Origin: Clostridia bacterium
GTDB lineage: Bacteria; Bacillota; Clostridia; Oscillospirales; Acutalibacteraceae
Direction: 5' to 3'
Length of the DNA: 52,930 nucleotides
NCBI GenBank assembly: GCA_017522225.1
Contig: JAFWZR010000029.1
Span: forward strand, 1 to 52,930
The first letter of the stretch is position 1. Every line of letters starts with the position of its first letter. Positions 11,560-19,904 of the stretch are shown here, one piece after another. Both the position numbers and the translations under genes were made by a program. The notes below the pieces were generated by a model. The model was not told the origin of the DNA and did not search any database. It saw only the letters and a program-made list of their open reading frames with translations.

Positions 11560-14500
11560 CGTCCTCACCTCCTAATTTTCTGAGACTTTCATCGTGCTTT
11601 ATTTTAGCAATATCGTTTGTAGGTGTATCCTCGTCAAATCCGCATACATCCTTGTAGTCACAATACTTACATACATCGTGATACGGACTTGAGGTAGACT
11701 CTGCAACGGCAGGACGTACGGGAATTTTACCCTCATGCAGATTGACTGCCATTTCAGAAAGTATTTTTTCTACCCTCTTCATAAGAAGTCCCATCTGCTT
11801 GAGCGAAATCAGAGTTCCTGAATTTGCACCGTCTTTTTTTACCGAGGCAGGTACGATTTCACCCGCAAGACGGTTGTCCATTGAATAAATAACACGGCTG
11901 TCATCAAGCACCATACCGTTCATTTTTGCTGATTTCTGCTTTTGTGACTGTATTGCGTCCTCACCCTCATCACGCTCAATCTTTGCAAAGGGTGCGTTGA
12001 CGGGCATATAAAGGATACCCGCGGGGGTTATGTTTTTATAATCTCTGAATCCATTTTTCCAGATAGCAAAAAGATAGATAAGCATCTGCACATTAAGACC
12101 ATAGTAGACCTCATTAAGGTCAAACTTTTTGCCCCCTGATTTGTAGTCGACAACTCGTACAAAGGTTTCGTCCTTTGCATCCGCAACATCAACACGGTCA
12201 ACGGAGCCCTTGAGTCGGAGCGTGCCGCCGTCAGGAAGCGGAATTTCATAAGCGGGAATTTCACCGTCAGAATCAATTGAAAGCTCAAAAGCAACCGGAA
12301 CAAATTCACTGACGGAAAACTCGTTGACAAGTCTGTCAACAACCTCGCAGACTATAAAGCCTAACTGACGGTAAAGATAATTGAAGCGTTCACCCATATC
12401 CTCACCCATAACAAGGTTTTCGGTGAAATACCTTTCAAGCATTTCATGAACACAACTATCTCTTTGTGTTTTTGGCATTGCACAAAGACCGTCACTGCCG
12501 TAGGCTGCAATTAAATTTTCAAGTATATAATGTATTGCCGTGCCCTTCTGCATGGGGTCAAGCTCAGCGATTTTTCTCGGCTGTGCGCCTAAGCCATATT
12601 TGCAGAAATACTCAAACGGACATTTGTGATAAACCTCTGTGCGTGAGGCTGACATATACATATTGAAGCCAAAGAGCTTTTTTGAAATCTCTTTATCCTT
12701 GATTTCAAAATCTCCCTTGTTTACGGCACGTTTAAGTGCCTTAAGTCTGTCCTTATAATCAGGTCTTGAAGAGAAGTATTCTTCAAGTGTGGAGTGCATT
12801 GTTCCGCCTCTTCGGCTGAGTCTTGCCATAAGCTCAAAGGCAGGAACATCACCCTCGACAAAATCGATTTCGGGTGTTGTGACTGTATCAAGCACCGTAA
12901 CCTGCGGAAATATCCTTTTAATCTGTGCAACAAGCTCCGATGCAGCAAGCTGTGCACCTGTAATATCCTTGCGTGAATAAGTTACATAAAGTCTGTCCGA
13001 CGGACTGCAGAGAGTGTTGTAGGCAATAAAGCGCTCTTCCATCATTTTCTGCTCAAAATTGTCGTCCATATTCAGGTCAAGTCCTGCAAGTGTTCTGCGC
13101 TCGTTATCGGAAAGAATACCGTCCGCAACAGGCACCATCGGAAAAAGACCGTCATTGACACCAACGGCAAAAACAACCTTCGGCGCGGTCGTCTTGACTC
13201 TGTCTGCAGAGCCGATGACAATTTCGTCAAGTCCCTGAGGAAGATTGCCGAGAGTGTACATCGAAACAATTAAATTAAGAAGCTCACTGAAGCGCTTTGT
13301 TGTAAGTGAAATACCGTCAAGAGAAAATGCAATGCGATCAAGAATTTCAATAACAACATCCCAGATTCTGCCCTGCTCAATCGCAAGCTCCGTCTCGCCC
13401 TTTGCATTAAGAGTCTCAGCAAGAGTGCGCAGATTTTCGGCAACATTCATATCGACAAGAATGTTATAAAGCGACTTCGCAGCAGAAAGACCGTCACAGC
13501 CTCTGAGCTCATAACGGAGTTTTTTAAGCGGTGTTACCACCGTGTTGCGTGACATGTTGATTTTTGCAAGACGTGCAACATCCTTTTCGTGCATTTTTTC
13601 ACCGAGTCCGTCGGGATGTGCAGTCCAGTCATCGAGCCATTTATTACCGTTTATCTGCCACATTACCGCGTAATTTTCCAGCTCAGAAATTTCTTCAACG
13701 GTAAGGTTGGTAAGACCTGTTTTCAGCACACGCATAACCGTATCGCAGGAGAAGCCGCTTACTGCAATATCGGTTACACTTAACAGAAACTCCACCAGGG
13801 GCTGAGTCTGTATCGGCTGACGCCTGTCCTCAAAAACAGGAACACCGTTCTTAAGGAGCGCAGAGCGTATCTGACGGGCATAGTTATTCTCGCTTCGGCT
13901 GATAATTGCGATATCGCGGCAGCGAAGCCCTTGTGTTCTGATAAGCTTCTTGACCGTGTGAGCAACAAAGGCACACTCGCTCTCAAAATCTTCTGCAGAG
14001 CAGATTATTATGTTTTCTGTCTTTCCTTCATAAGTGTCATATGTGTTTTCATAAAGGCTTTTTTCAAGCAAGGGAAGCTCGGGATTTGAATACTGTTTTT
14101 CGTTAAATACCTCTATATGCTCGGGCGGAGCAATCTTTACACTGTTTTTCTCCGCAATATTAATCAGCTTTCGTACGGTTCTTTTTGTGTGCGCAAAGCA
14201 GCTGAAATCATCAACCCTTGACGGGACATCTGTACAAACGGTGACATAAACATCGTCAGATTGTGCAAAAATACGTTCCATTACTTTGAGTTCCTGACTT
14301 GTAAAGCCGCGGAAGCCGTCGAAAAATACGGTTTTACCCAGAAAATCCTTGTGTTCATCAAGAACTTTACACAGCTCATCAAGAGCACATTCATCATCAA
14401 AATAACTCTCGGATACAAGTGAAGTATATGCATCCATAACCAGAGAGAGCTCGTCAAGCTTTGATTTAAGCAGACAATCCTCCATACCGCGTGAGGTCTC

Positions 14501-14911
14501 GCGCAGCATATCCGAAGAAACGGCACATTGCCTGAATTCCTTGACAACCTTAAGCATACGGGTTATAACCAAAGCGGAATAACGGTGCTTGCCGTAAATT
14601 GAAAGTGAATCGTTTACGCTTTCAAGTGCAAGGCTCATCATAAGCGCACGGGTACTGTCATCAAGGCGGGGGTTGGAATTAAGACCGTATTTTTTAAGCA
14701 ATCGCTCACAAAGGAAGGTAAAACTGACTACCTCAACCTTATCGGCACCCTTTGCACCGAGGAGGTTAAGCATCATTTTTTCCGTGCAGAAGGAATACTG
14801 CTCCGGGATGACAAGCACTACACTTTCACCCTGCTGAACCTTTGTTTTTATTTTTGAATAAACCTCTGTGGTCTTACCGCTTCCGATACGGCCTGTTATG
14901 AGTCTTAGCAT
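11552..14911 (-). CDS. addB: ATP-dependent nuclease subunit B (AddB)
   Basis: Partner of AddA. The 1119-residue protein begins with Walker A GRIGSGKTTEVY, contains the degenerate helicase core typical of AddB, and ends with a nuclease domain (VRVVDYKSGGKKFD). The cysteines for the iron-sulfur cluster are visible: one or more in YHKCPFEYFCKYG and three as CKYCDYKDVC near the C-terminus. The ATG follows GGGGGAATAGT and a good promoter (14939-14967). addB is the first gene of the addBA operon, transcribed away from the GH29 gene. Confidence 0.95.
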   Translation of the reverse strand: MLRLITGRIGSGKTTEVYSKIKTKVQQGESVVLVIPEQYSFCTEKMMLNLLGAKGADKVEVVSFTFLCERLLKKYGLNSNPRLDDSTRALMMSLALESVNDSLSIYGKHRYSALVITRMLKVVKEFRQCAVSSDMLRETSRGMEDCLLKSKLDELSLVMDAYTSLVSESYFDDECALDELCKVLDEHKDFLGKTVFFDGFRGFTSQELKVMERIFAQSDDVYVTVCTDVPSRVDDFSCFAHTKRTVRKLINIAEKNSVKIAPPEHIEVFNEKQYSNPELPLLEKSLYENTYDTYEGKTENIIICSAEDFESECAFVAHTVKKLIRTQGLRCRDIAIISRSENNYARQIRSALLKNGVPVFEDRRQPIQTQPLVEFLLSVTDIAVSGFSCDTVMRVLKTGLTNLTVEEISELENYAVMWQINGNKWLDDWTAHPDGLGEKMHEKDVARLAKINMSRNTVVTPLKKLRYELRGCDGLSAAKSLYNILVDMNVAENLRTLAETLNAKGETELAIEQGRIWDVVIEILDRIAFSLDGISLTTKRFSELLNLIVSMYTLGNLPQGLDEIVIGSADRVKTTAPKVVFAVGVNDGLFPMVPVADGILSDNERRTLAGLDLNMDDNFEQKMMEERFIAYNTLCSPSDRLYVTYSRKDITGAQLAASELVAQIKRIFPQVTVLDTVTTPEIDFVEGDVPAFELMARLSRRGGTMHSTLEEYFSSRPDYKDRLKALKRAVNKGDFEIKDKEISKKLFGFNMYMSASRTEVYHKCPFEYFCKYGLGAQPRKIAELDPMQKGTAIHYILENLIAAYGSDGLCAMPKTQRDSCVHEMLERYFTENLVMGEDMGERFNYLYRQLGFIVCEVVDRLVNEFSVSEFVPVAFELSIDSDGEIPAYEIPLPDGGTLRLKGSVDRVDVADAKDETFVRVVDYKSGGKKFDLNEVYYGLNVQMLIYLFAIWKNGFRDYKNITPAGILYMPVNAPFAKIERDEGEDAIQSQKQKSAKMNGMVLDDSRVIYSMDNRLAGEIVPASVKKDGANSGTLISLKQMGLLMKRVEKILSEMAVNLHEGKIPVRPAVAESTSSPYHDVCKYCDYKDVCGFDEDTPTNDIAKIKHDESLRKLGGEDDA

Positions 14912-14938
14912 ACTATTCCCCCATACTTAATTAAAAAT

Positions 14939-14967
14939 ATTATACATTATAAGGTAGTTAAATGCAA
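14939..14967 (-). promoter_or_regulatory. Promoter of addBA, divergent with the GH29 promoter
   Basis: Minus strand TTGCAT (14962-14967), 17-base spacer, TATAAT (14939-14944). Its -35 is ten bases from the -35 of the oppositely directed promoter at 14978-15006. Confidence 0.75.
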
Positions 14968-14977
14968 CATTAGTGTA

Positions 14978-15006
14978 TTGCATTTGAGTACCGAAAATGG
15001 TACAAT
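14978..15006 (+). promoter_or_regulatory. Promoter of the GH29 gene
   Basis: TTGCAT (14978-14983), 17-base spacer, TACAAT (15001-15006), 30 bases before the ATG. The two divergent -35 boxes make a near-perfect inverted repeat, AATGCAA then ten bases then TTGCATT. Confidence 0.75.
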
Positions 15007-15035
15007 GTAACCATTAATTGATTGAGGTAATCGCT

Positions 15036-16388
15036 ATGGCAAACAAAAACTTGATTGAAAGAGCAAACGCAGTTGTTCCTTCGCCCGAACAAATTGAATT
15101 TATGAATACAGAATTCATCGCATTTGTTCATTTCGGCATGAATACTTTTACGAACACTGAATGGGGATCGGGCCGTGAGCCTGTCAAATACTTCAAGCCT
15201 GCAGATTTTTCTGCAAAGCAGTGGGTCAAGGCAATCAAAGCAGCAGGTATGAAAGGTATGATTCTTACCTGTAAATTTTCAGAAGGCTTCTGCCTCTGGC
15301 CGAGTAAATTTACTGAATACAGCGTTAAAAATTCACCGTGGCTTGACGGTGAGGGTGATATAGTAAGAGATGTAAGCGAAGAGTGCCGTAGGGAAGGAAT
15401 CAAATTCGGCATATACCTTTCCCCTTACGATATGCACGAGCCGACATTCGGCACGGAGAAGTATAACGATTATTTTGTAAATCAGCTGACCGAGCTGTGC
15501 ACGGATTACGGTGACATTTTCTGTGTCTGGTTTGAGCGCGATGCAAGCGGACAGCAGCCCTATGACTGGGAAAGATATTACAAGACCATACGTAAATTAC
15601 AGCCGGGTGCAATGATTTGCAACTGCGGTCCCGACGTGCGCTGGTGCGGTAACCATTCAGGTATTGGCAGACAGTCTGAGTGGAGCGTTGTACCTAAGGA
15701 GCTTATCAATAACGCGCCTGCAGAGAAGCTTGTTGAGCCTGATCTCGGAAGCCGTAAAAAGATTAAAAAAGCGAAGGAGCTTGTATGGTTCCCCGCAATT
15801 ATGGATATGAAGATGCGTCCGGGTTGGTTCTTCCACGATCACGAAAATTCCAGCCTTGAGGTTATGTCAAAGGCACTTATGTGTTATTTCAAGTCCGTAG
15901 GTAACAACGGTACCTTTGTGCTTAACATTTCACCCTCTCACACAGGACGTATAGATAAAAAGGATCTTGAGCAGCTTATCACACTGGGCGCTCAGCTTGA
16001 GCTCGAATTCAAGGATGATTTCACTGAAGGTGCAGAATTTACGGCAAGCGGCTGCAGTGACGAGCTTCATTCCGAAAAATTCATTAACTCAGGTAAGTCA
16101 TATTTCAAAACGCCCAAGGGAGCACGCAAGACATCAATCATTGTTAATATGGGCGATGTATGTTCAATCGACAAGATTGTACTTGCAGAAAACATCGAAA
16201 CAGGACAGCAGATTGAGAAATTCTCGCTCTACTATTTCTACAACAAGCGTTGGATAAGGATTTACAAGGGCACTACAATCGGACGAAAGAAAGTCTGTAT
16301 TGTGCATCCTATGGAAGCAAAGCGCATAAAGCTCGTAATTGAGAAAACCAGAGATTTTGCCACAATTTCCGAATTTAAGGTTTATTAA
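15036..16388 (+). CDS. GH29 alpha-L-fucosidase family protein
   Basis: Family 29 alpha-L-fucosidase homologue, 450 residues, without signal peptide, so cytoplasmic. Recognised from EFIAFVHFGMNTFTN, the trio NTEWGSG, FGIYLSPYDMHEP, YDWERYYKTIRKLQPG and CNCGPDVRW ... GRQSEWSVVP, followed by a beta-sandwich-like C-terminal domain (about 330-450). The nucleophile of this family is normally the Asp of WFDG; here the segment reads CVWFERDASG, with Glu at that position and a shorter loop, so activity is uncertain. The ATG at 15036 has GAGG eight bases upstream and is preferred to an in-frame TTG at 15018. It forms a monocistronic unit between its own promoter and terminator. Confidence 0.88.
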   Translation: MANKNLIERANAVVPSPEQIEFMNTEFIAFVHFGMNTFTNTEWGSGREPVKYFKPADFSAKQWVKAIKAAGMKGMILTCKFSEGFCLWPSKFTEYSVKNSPWLDGEGDIVRDVSEECRREGIKFGIYLSPYDMHEPTFGTEKYNDYFVNQLTELCTDYGDIFCVWFERDASGQQPYDWERYYKTIRKLQPGAMICNCGPDVRWCGNHSGIGRQSEWSVVPKELINNAPAEKLVEPDLGSRKKIKKAKELVWFPAIMDMKMRPGWFFHDHENSSLEVMSKALMCYFKSVGNNGTFVLNISPSHTGRIDKKDLEQLITLGAQLELEFKDDFTEGAEFTASGCSDELHSEKFINSGKSYFKTPKGARKTSIIVNMGDVCSIDKIVLAENIETGQQIEKFSLYYFYNKRWIRIYKGTTIGRKKVCIVHPMEAKRIKLVIEKTRDFATISEFKVY

Positions 16389-16403
16389 CTGTTAAAAATT
16401 TAC

Positions 16404-16440
16404 AACCTCCGTGACTTTTAGCGGAGGTTATTTCTTTGTG
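16404..16440 (+). terminator. Terminator of the GH29 gene
   Basis: AACCTCCG and CGGAGGTT (16404-16429) pair around a ten-base loop, followed by a T-rich run. It starts 16 bases after the stop codon. From here to the promoter at 16564 I see no gene. Confidence 0.85.
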
Positions 16441-16563
16441 TTTCGTCATATTTTACATAAAAGTGATGATAATCAAAGCATTTTTATTAACATTATCAAC
16501 ATAGCATCGGCGCAGTGTTCGTCATTATAACTAAACAAATACAATTTTCTTTGTGCAAAACGC

Positions 16564-16592
16564 TTGACAACTTCATTTTCTTTTGCTATAAT
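16564..16592 (+). promoter_or_regulatory. Near-consensus sigma-A promoter of the 43-aa gene
   Basis: Perfect TTGACA (16564-16569) and perfect TATAAT (16587-16592) with a 17-base spacer, the strongest-looking promoter in the window. About 52 bases of leader separate it from the small ORF at 16645. Confidence 0.85.
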
Positions 16593-16644
16593 ACAGACAC
16601 AAGGTAAGACAAGCCTTGATAAATACGAAAGGAATGAATTAATT

Positions 16645-16776
16645 ATGTCAATGAAACAAATGTACTACGAGGCTACAGAAGCTGTGCTCGATGAAATCGC
16701 GAAAGAAAAATCTCTCTTTTCATTCCGAACAATCATCAAGCTTATCGCTGCAAACTCAATCGCACGTAAGTTCTGA
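16645..16776 (+). CDS. Small 43-residue protein of unknown function
   Basis: I do not recognise this protein. It begins MSMKQMYYEATEAVLDEIA and ends IIKLIAANSIARKF. It is mixed charged and hydrophobic, with an N-terminal half that could form an amphipathic helix and a basic C-terminal helix, and it has no cysteine and no signal peptide. Support for a real gene: GGAATG upstream of the ATG, a consensus promoter 50 bases before it, and a strong terminator 36 bases after its stop. It forms an isolated unit between the GH29 gene and the secreted ceramidase-like gene. The alternative is a small regulatory RNA with a chance ORF. Confidence 0.65.
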   Translation: MSMKQMYYEATEAVLDEIAKEKSLFSFRTIIKLIAANSIARKF

Positions 16777-16812
16777 TGACCCGCCACACCGGTGGCCTCA
16801 AAACTAAAAAAC

Positions 16813-16852
16813 GGGCTTTGGTCTTTTTTTGACCAAAGCCCTTAATTTTTTT
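16813..16852. terminator. Bidirectional terminator
   Basis: GGGCTTTGGTC and GACCAAAGCCC (16813-16841) around a seven-T loop. T tracts follow on the plus strand (after the 43-aa gene) and on the minus strand (GTTTTTTAGTTTT, after the ceramidase-like gene ending at 16858). Confidence 0.9.
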
Positions 16853-16857
16853 AACGA

Positions 16858-18621
16858 TTATTTTTCGATACTTTCTACAACATCAATAAATGCTGTGATT
16901 GTAGCAGAACCTGCCTTATTACCTGAAGCAACGATTTCCTCGTTCTCACCTGCAAGAAGACTCTTGAACTCGTTGTCGGGAAGGATGTAACCTACCTGAT
17001 CGTTCATAAGACCGAATACGATAAGCTTCTTATCTGTGCCTACAACTTCCTGCATTGAGGGATAATCAAAATCCTTACCTGTCCAGGAATCTGCACCCTG
17101 AAGACATCCGCCGTAAGCGATTGCGGGTTCAAGCTCACCCGGAACGAGTGCGACTGCAAGGTCAGTGCCAAGCTCAAGGTAACCGATCTCTGTAAGGATT
17201 TCTGCATTAAAATCATACTTATCAAGACCTACAACTGTGTTTGAAATAGCACCAAGCTTACCTGCAAAGAGGAGAATCTGATTTGTTACGGGTACATAGT
17301 ACTGTCCCATCTTGAAGTTAAGAAGCGGAGCAACCTCAACCTCCTTAGTTGATTCCTCAACAAGGCGTCTGGTAAGCTCTGTTGCATAAGCATTGATATG
17401 CTCAATATCATCCAAACCCTCAGGAAGATTGAGAGGCTCAGAATCAGATGAAATTGCAAGCTCAGCACCGAGAACTACCATAAGGTTTGCATTTTCTTCC
17501 TTATTGATAATCTGTTCCATATAGTAAGGATAGTCGCCTGTAATTTCTGTACCTGCTGCACCCTTACCTACGCAGTGAATAGGAGAGTTTACAATCCATG
17601 TCTCCTTACCGCCGTCTGCAGGAACAAAACGGAAGCGATGAAGGTTACCGTCTATAACATACGGATCTCTCTTCTCACGTGCAAGATCCTCAATATCTGC
17701 TGTTGAGTAATAAATCTTACCCTTTTCCATTGTTTCGACTGCTGTCTCAACTGCGTCAACGGTTACGTTATAGAGGTTTTCCATAAACGCCTTGTTTCTG
17801 CCGTCAAGAAGCTCAAGCTCTGCACCGAACATATTGTTTGCAATATTTGCTGCAGGGTTTGTGAATACCATCTTAAGAAGGTCACCGTTCATACCGAATG
17901 TATCAACACAGCTGTGCTGGTGAAGAACGGAGATATTGATACCGACAACATTGTTAGCCTTTGCAAAATCTGCAAGCTCAGCACGGATGCCTGCAACATC
18001 AGTGTTTGAAAGGCCGAAGCCGTCAACAACTGCGATTACAACAGTTCCTCTGCCGCTGCCATCGTTAAGAGCAACGCAGCGGACACGCTGATCGTCATAG
18101 ATAGCTGTTGCACTCTTCGGATCAGGGAATGAAAGGCTGCCGCCGACATAGTGGTTACCGTCAAGCTCGTTACCTGTCTGAATTGAGCCGCTGCCGTAGC
18201 CTACACTCCATACTGCACCGGGTGCAGGTTCTGCAAGATATTCATCCATACCGGGATAGAACTGCTCGTTTTCGTATGAATCCTTATCAGCAAAATCGAT
18301 TGACGGAACAACTGAGTTAATTGCCTTAAGAACAACATCTATAAGTACATCTACGATACCGTAAAGGAACTTAAGAAGCATATCAGTAAAATCGTCTGTT
18401 GAAGTCGGAAGACGGAAATTGCTGAAATTAAGATAACCGAGAGTCTGCATAACCGAGCCTGCAATAATAGGAACGATTTCGCCTGCCTCACCTGAAATCT
18501 GTGTTGTGATGTCTGTTGCGGGTGCCTGTGTTTCTTCTGCAAAAGCATCAACGCCGAAAGAAACACTGCCGATTGTAAATACCATTACAACCGAAAGAAT
18601 GAGTGAAATTATTTTTTTCAT
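16858..18621 (-). CDS. Secreted neutral/alkaline ceramidase-like protein
   Basis: A 587-residue exported protein with signal peptide MKKIISLILSVVMVF...DAFA (cleavage near residue 28). Residues about 60-105 are unusually hydrophobic and may associate with the membrane. The rest resembles the neutral ceramidase N-terminal domain: VLHQHSCVDTFG corresponds to the zinc-binding histidine pair, NSPIHCVGKG...TGDYPYYM to the second histidine region, GAELAISSD to the segment with the catalytic serine (Ser present), and VPGELEPAIAYGG to the PGE glutamate. Real substrates are unknown; ceramide or other N-acyl amides are possible. It shares these landmarks with the product at 30942-32375. A TATAAT at 18642-18647 may be its -10. 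Confidence 0.75.
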   Translation of the reverse strand: MKKIISLILSVVMVFTIGSVSFGVDAFAEETQAPATDITTQISGEAGEIVPIIAGSVMQTLGYLNFSNFRLPTSTDDFTDMLLKFLYGIVDVLIDVVLKAINSVVPSIDFADKDSYENEQFYPGMDEYLAEPAPGAVWSVGYGSGSIQTGNELDGNHYVGGSLSFPDPKSATAIYDDQRVRCVALNDGSGRGTVVIAVVDGFGLSNTDVAGIRAELADFAKANNVVGINISVLHQHSCVDTFGMNGDLLKMVFTNPAANIANNMFGAELELLDGRNKAFMENLYNVTVDAVETAVETMEKGKIYYSTADIEDLAREKRDPYVIDGNLHRFRFVPADGGKETWIVNSPIHCVGKGAAGTEITGDYPYYMEQIINKEENANLMVVLGAELAISSDSEPLNLPEGLDDIEHINAYATELTRRLVEESTKEVEVAPLLNFKMGQYYVPVTNQILLFAGKLGAISNTVVGLDKYDFNAEILTEIGYLELGTDLAVALVPGELEPAIAYGGCLQGADSWTGKDFDYPSMQEVVGTDKKLIVFGLMNDQVGYILPDNEFKSLLAGENEEIVASGNKAGSATITAFIDVVESIEK

Positions 18622-18734
18622 AATCGCACACCTTTCATAATATTATAGTACAGTATTATTTTAACATAAAAATTAGTTTTTTACAATATTTACTGTCTTA
18701 TAAATAACAACCAAAAAGGAGTGCCGATTTTTGT

Positions 18735-19019
18735 ATGAGTTGCTGTATCGCTGAATTGAGAAACAAAGAAGTCATCTGCAAATCAAACGGATCACGGTTG
18801 GGTAATGTTGACGATGTTGAAATTGACATTGCAAACGGAAAGCTTGTTGCAATTATCATCTACGGAAAAAGCAGGATGATGGGATTCTGGGGTAAATGCG
18901 AGGACCTTGTTATCCCGTGGTGCGATATAGATGTTATAGGTGAGGATACAATACTTGTAAACTGCACCTGCCCGAAGCCCTGTCCTCCGCCTCCCCCGCA
19001 ACGCGGACGGTGGATGTAA
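18735..19019 (+). CDS. YlmC/YmxH family sporulation protein (PRC-barrel)
   Basis: A 94-residue PRC-barrel protein of the YlmC/YmxH type found in spore formers. Residues 1-75 have the expected ELRNKEVICKSNGSRLGNVDD start, VAIIIYGKSRMMGFWG and EDLVIPWCDIDVIGEDTILV. The C-terminal tail is short and unusual, CTCPKPCPPPPPQRGRWM, with clustered cysteines and prolines. Its function is not established; Bacillus ymxH is linked to sporulation. The ribosome binding site AAGGAG lies 13 bases from the ATG, longer than usual. It has its own terminator, which also serves the convergent gene at 19054. Confidence 0.85.
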   Translation: MSCCIAELRNKEVICKSNGSRLGNVDDVEIDIANGKLVAIIIYGKSRMMGFWGKCEDLVIPWCDIDVIGEDTILVNCTCPKPCPPPPPQRGRWM

Positions 19020-19022
19020 AAT

Positions 19023-19053
19023 AAAAGTCCCGGAGTGTATCCGGGACTTTTTC
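19023..19053. terminator. Bidirectional terminator
   Basis: AAAAGTCCCGGA and TCCGGGACTTTTT pair around GTGTA (19023-19051). It ends the ylmC-type gene on the plus strand and the isomerase gene (stop at 19054) on the minus strand. Confidence 0.9.
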
Positions 19054-19902
19054 TTATGCGATTGAATTTAGTATATCTCTGAATTTCACAGCACGCTCGT
19101 AAGCAAGATTCACATACTCCTGCGGTGTAAGATTCTTGTAGATATCATTTTCCGTTCTTTCGGGTCTGCCCTTTGAAATAACCTCAAACGACAGCGTTCC
19201 GTTATATCTGCATTTTTTGATTCGCTCTGCCACTCTGTGCCAGTCGGCTATACCGTCAAACGGAAGCAGATGTGAATCATCGTAAAAAGTAAGCTCGTCA
19301 CCCGTCATACCTACATTATCGTTAAGGTGCGTCACCGCAAGGCGTTCTCCGAATCTTGCAAGCATATCCTGCGAACGGTTATAGCACATTTCGTGACCCG
19401 AATCGAAGCAGAATCCGACATCCGGAATATCTCCGAATCGTTCAAATATTGCAGAAAGGTATTCCTCACCCTCCGTGTTTTCAAAAGCAAGGCTTACACC
19501 TTTGTTGACTGCATAATCTATCACAGGCTGAAGACGGTCGAGTCCGAGCTTGGTCGGGTTGTGATTATCCATACCGATAATAGCGTGAAGAACTGCATAC
19601 CTTACACCGTAATTACAGCAGTCATCAATCGTGCCGTAAATATCCTTCAGCATAATTTCGGCAAGCTCGCCTTTTTCGTCGTGAAAAATATCATCCATTC
19701 CGTAAAACGGAGCGTGAATATATTCACAGGCAAGTCCGAGACGGGCACCCTCTTTTATAAGCTCTTCGGTAAGCTCGGATGTACCGTGTTTCTCACGGTC
19801 AAAGGCAAAGGCATCAAAGCCTGCATTTTTGAGAAGAGCCAGTTGCTCCTTGATGGAAGCATCCAGCTGCATACCCAAAGACAGACAGAGTTTTCTGTTC
19901 AT
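19054..19902 (-). CDS. Sugar phosphate isomerase/epimerase-like TIM barrel
   Basis: A 282-residue xylose-isomerase-like (AP endonuclease 2 superfamily) TIM barrel. Typical features are CEYIHAPFYGMDD early, VLHAIIGMDNHNP in the middle, LAFENTEGEEYL, GFCFDSGHEM with metal ligands, and VTHLNDNVGM, ending with a strand carrying FEVISKG. The family isomerises or epimerises sugars or sugar acids; the exact substrate cannot be read. The ATG at 19902 follows GAGGAA by eight bases and lies two bases after the GH78 stop, so the gene is coupled to the rhamnosidase and probably acts on a sugar released or handled with it. Confidence 0.85.
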   Translation of the reverse strand: MNRKLCLSLGMQLDASIKEQLALLKNAGFDAFAFDREKHGTSELTEELIKEGARLGLACEYIHAPFYGMDDIFHDEKGELAEIMLKDIYGTIDDCCNYGVRYAVLHAIIGMDNHNPTKLGLDRLQPVIDYAVNKGVSLAFENTEGEEYLSAIFERFGDIPDVGFCFDSGHEMCYNRSQDMLARFGERLAVTHLNDNVGMTGDELTFYDDSHLLPFDGIADWHRVAERIKKCRYNGTLSFEVISKGRPERTENDIYKNLTPQEYVNLAYERAVKFRDILNSIA

Positions 19903-19904
19903 TT

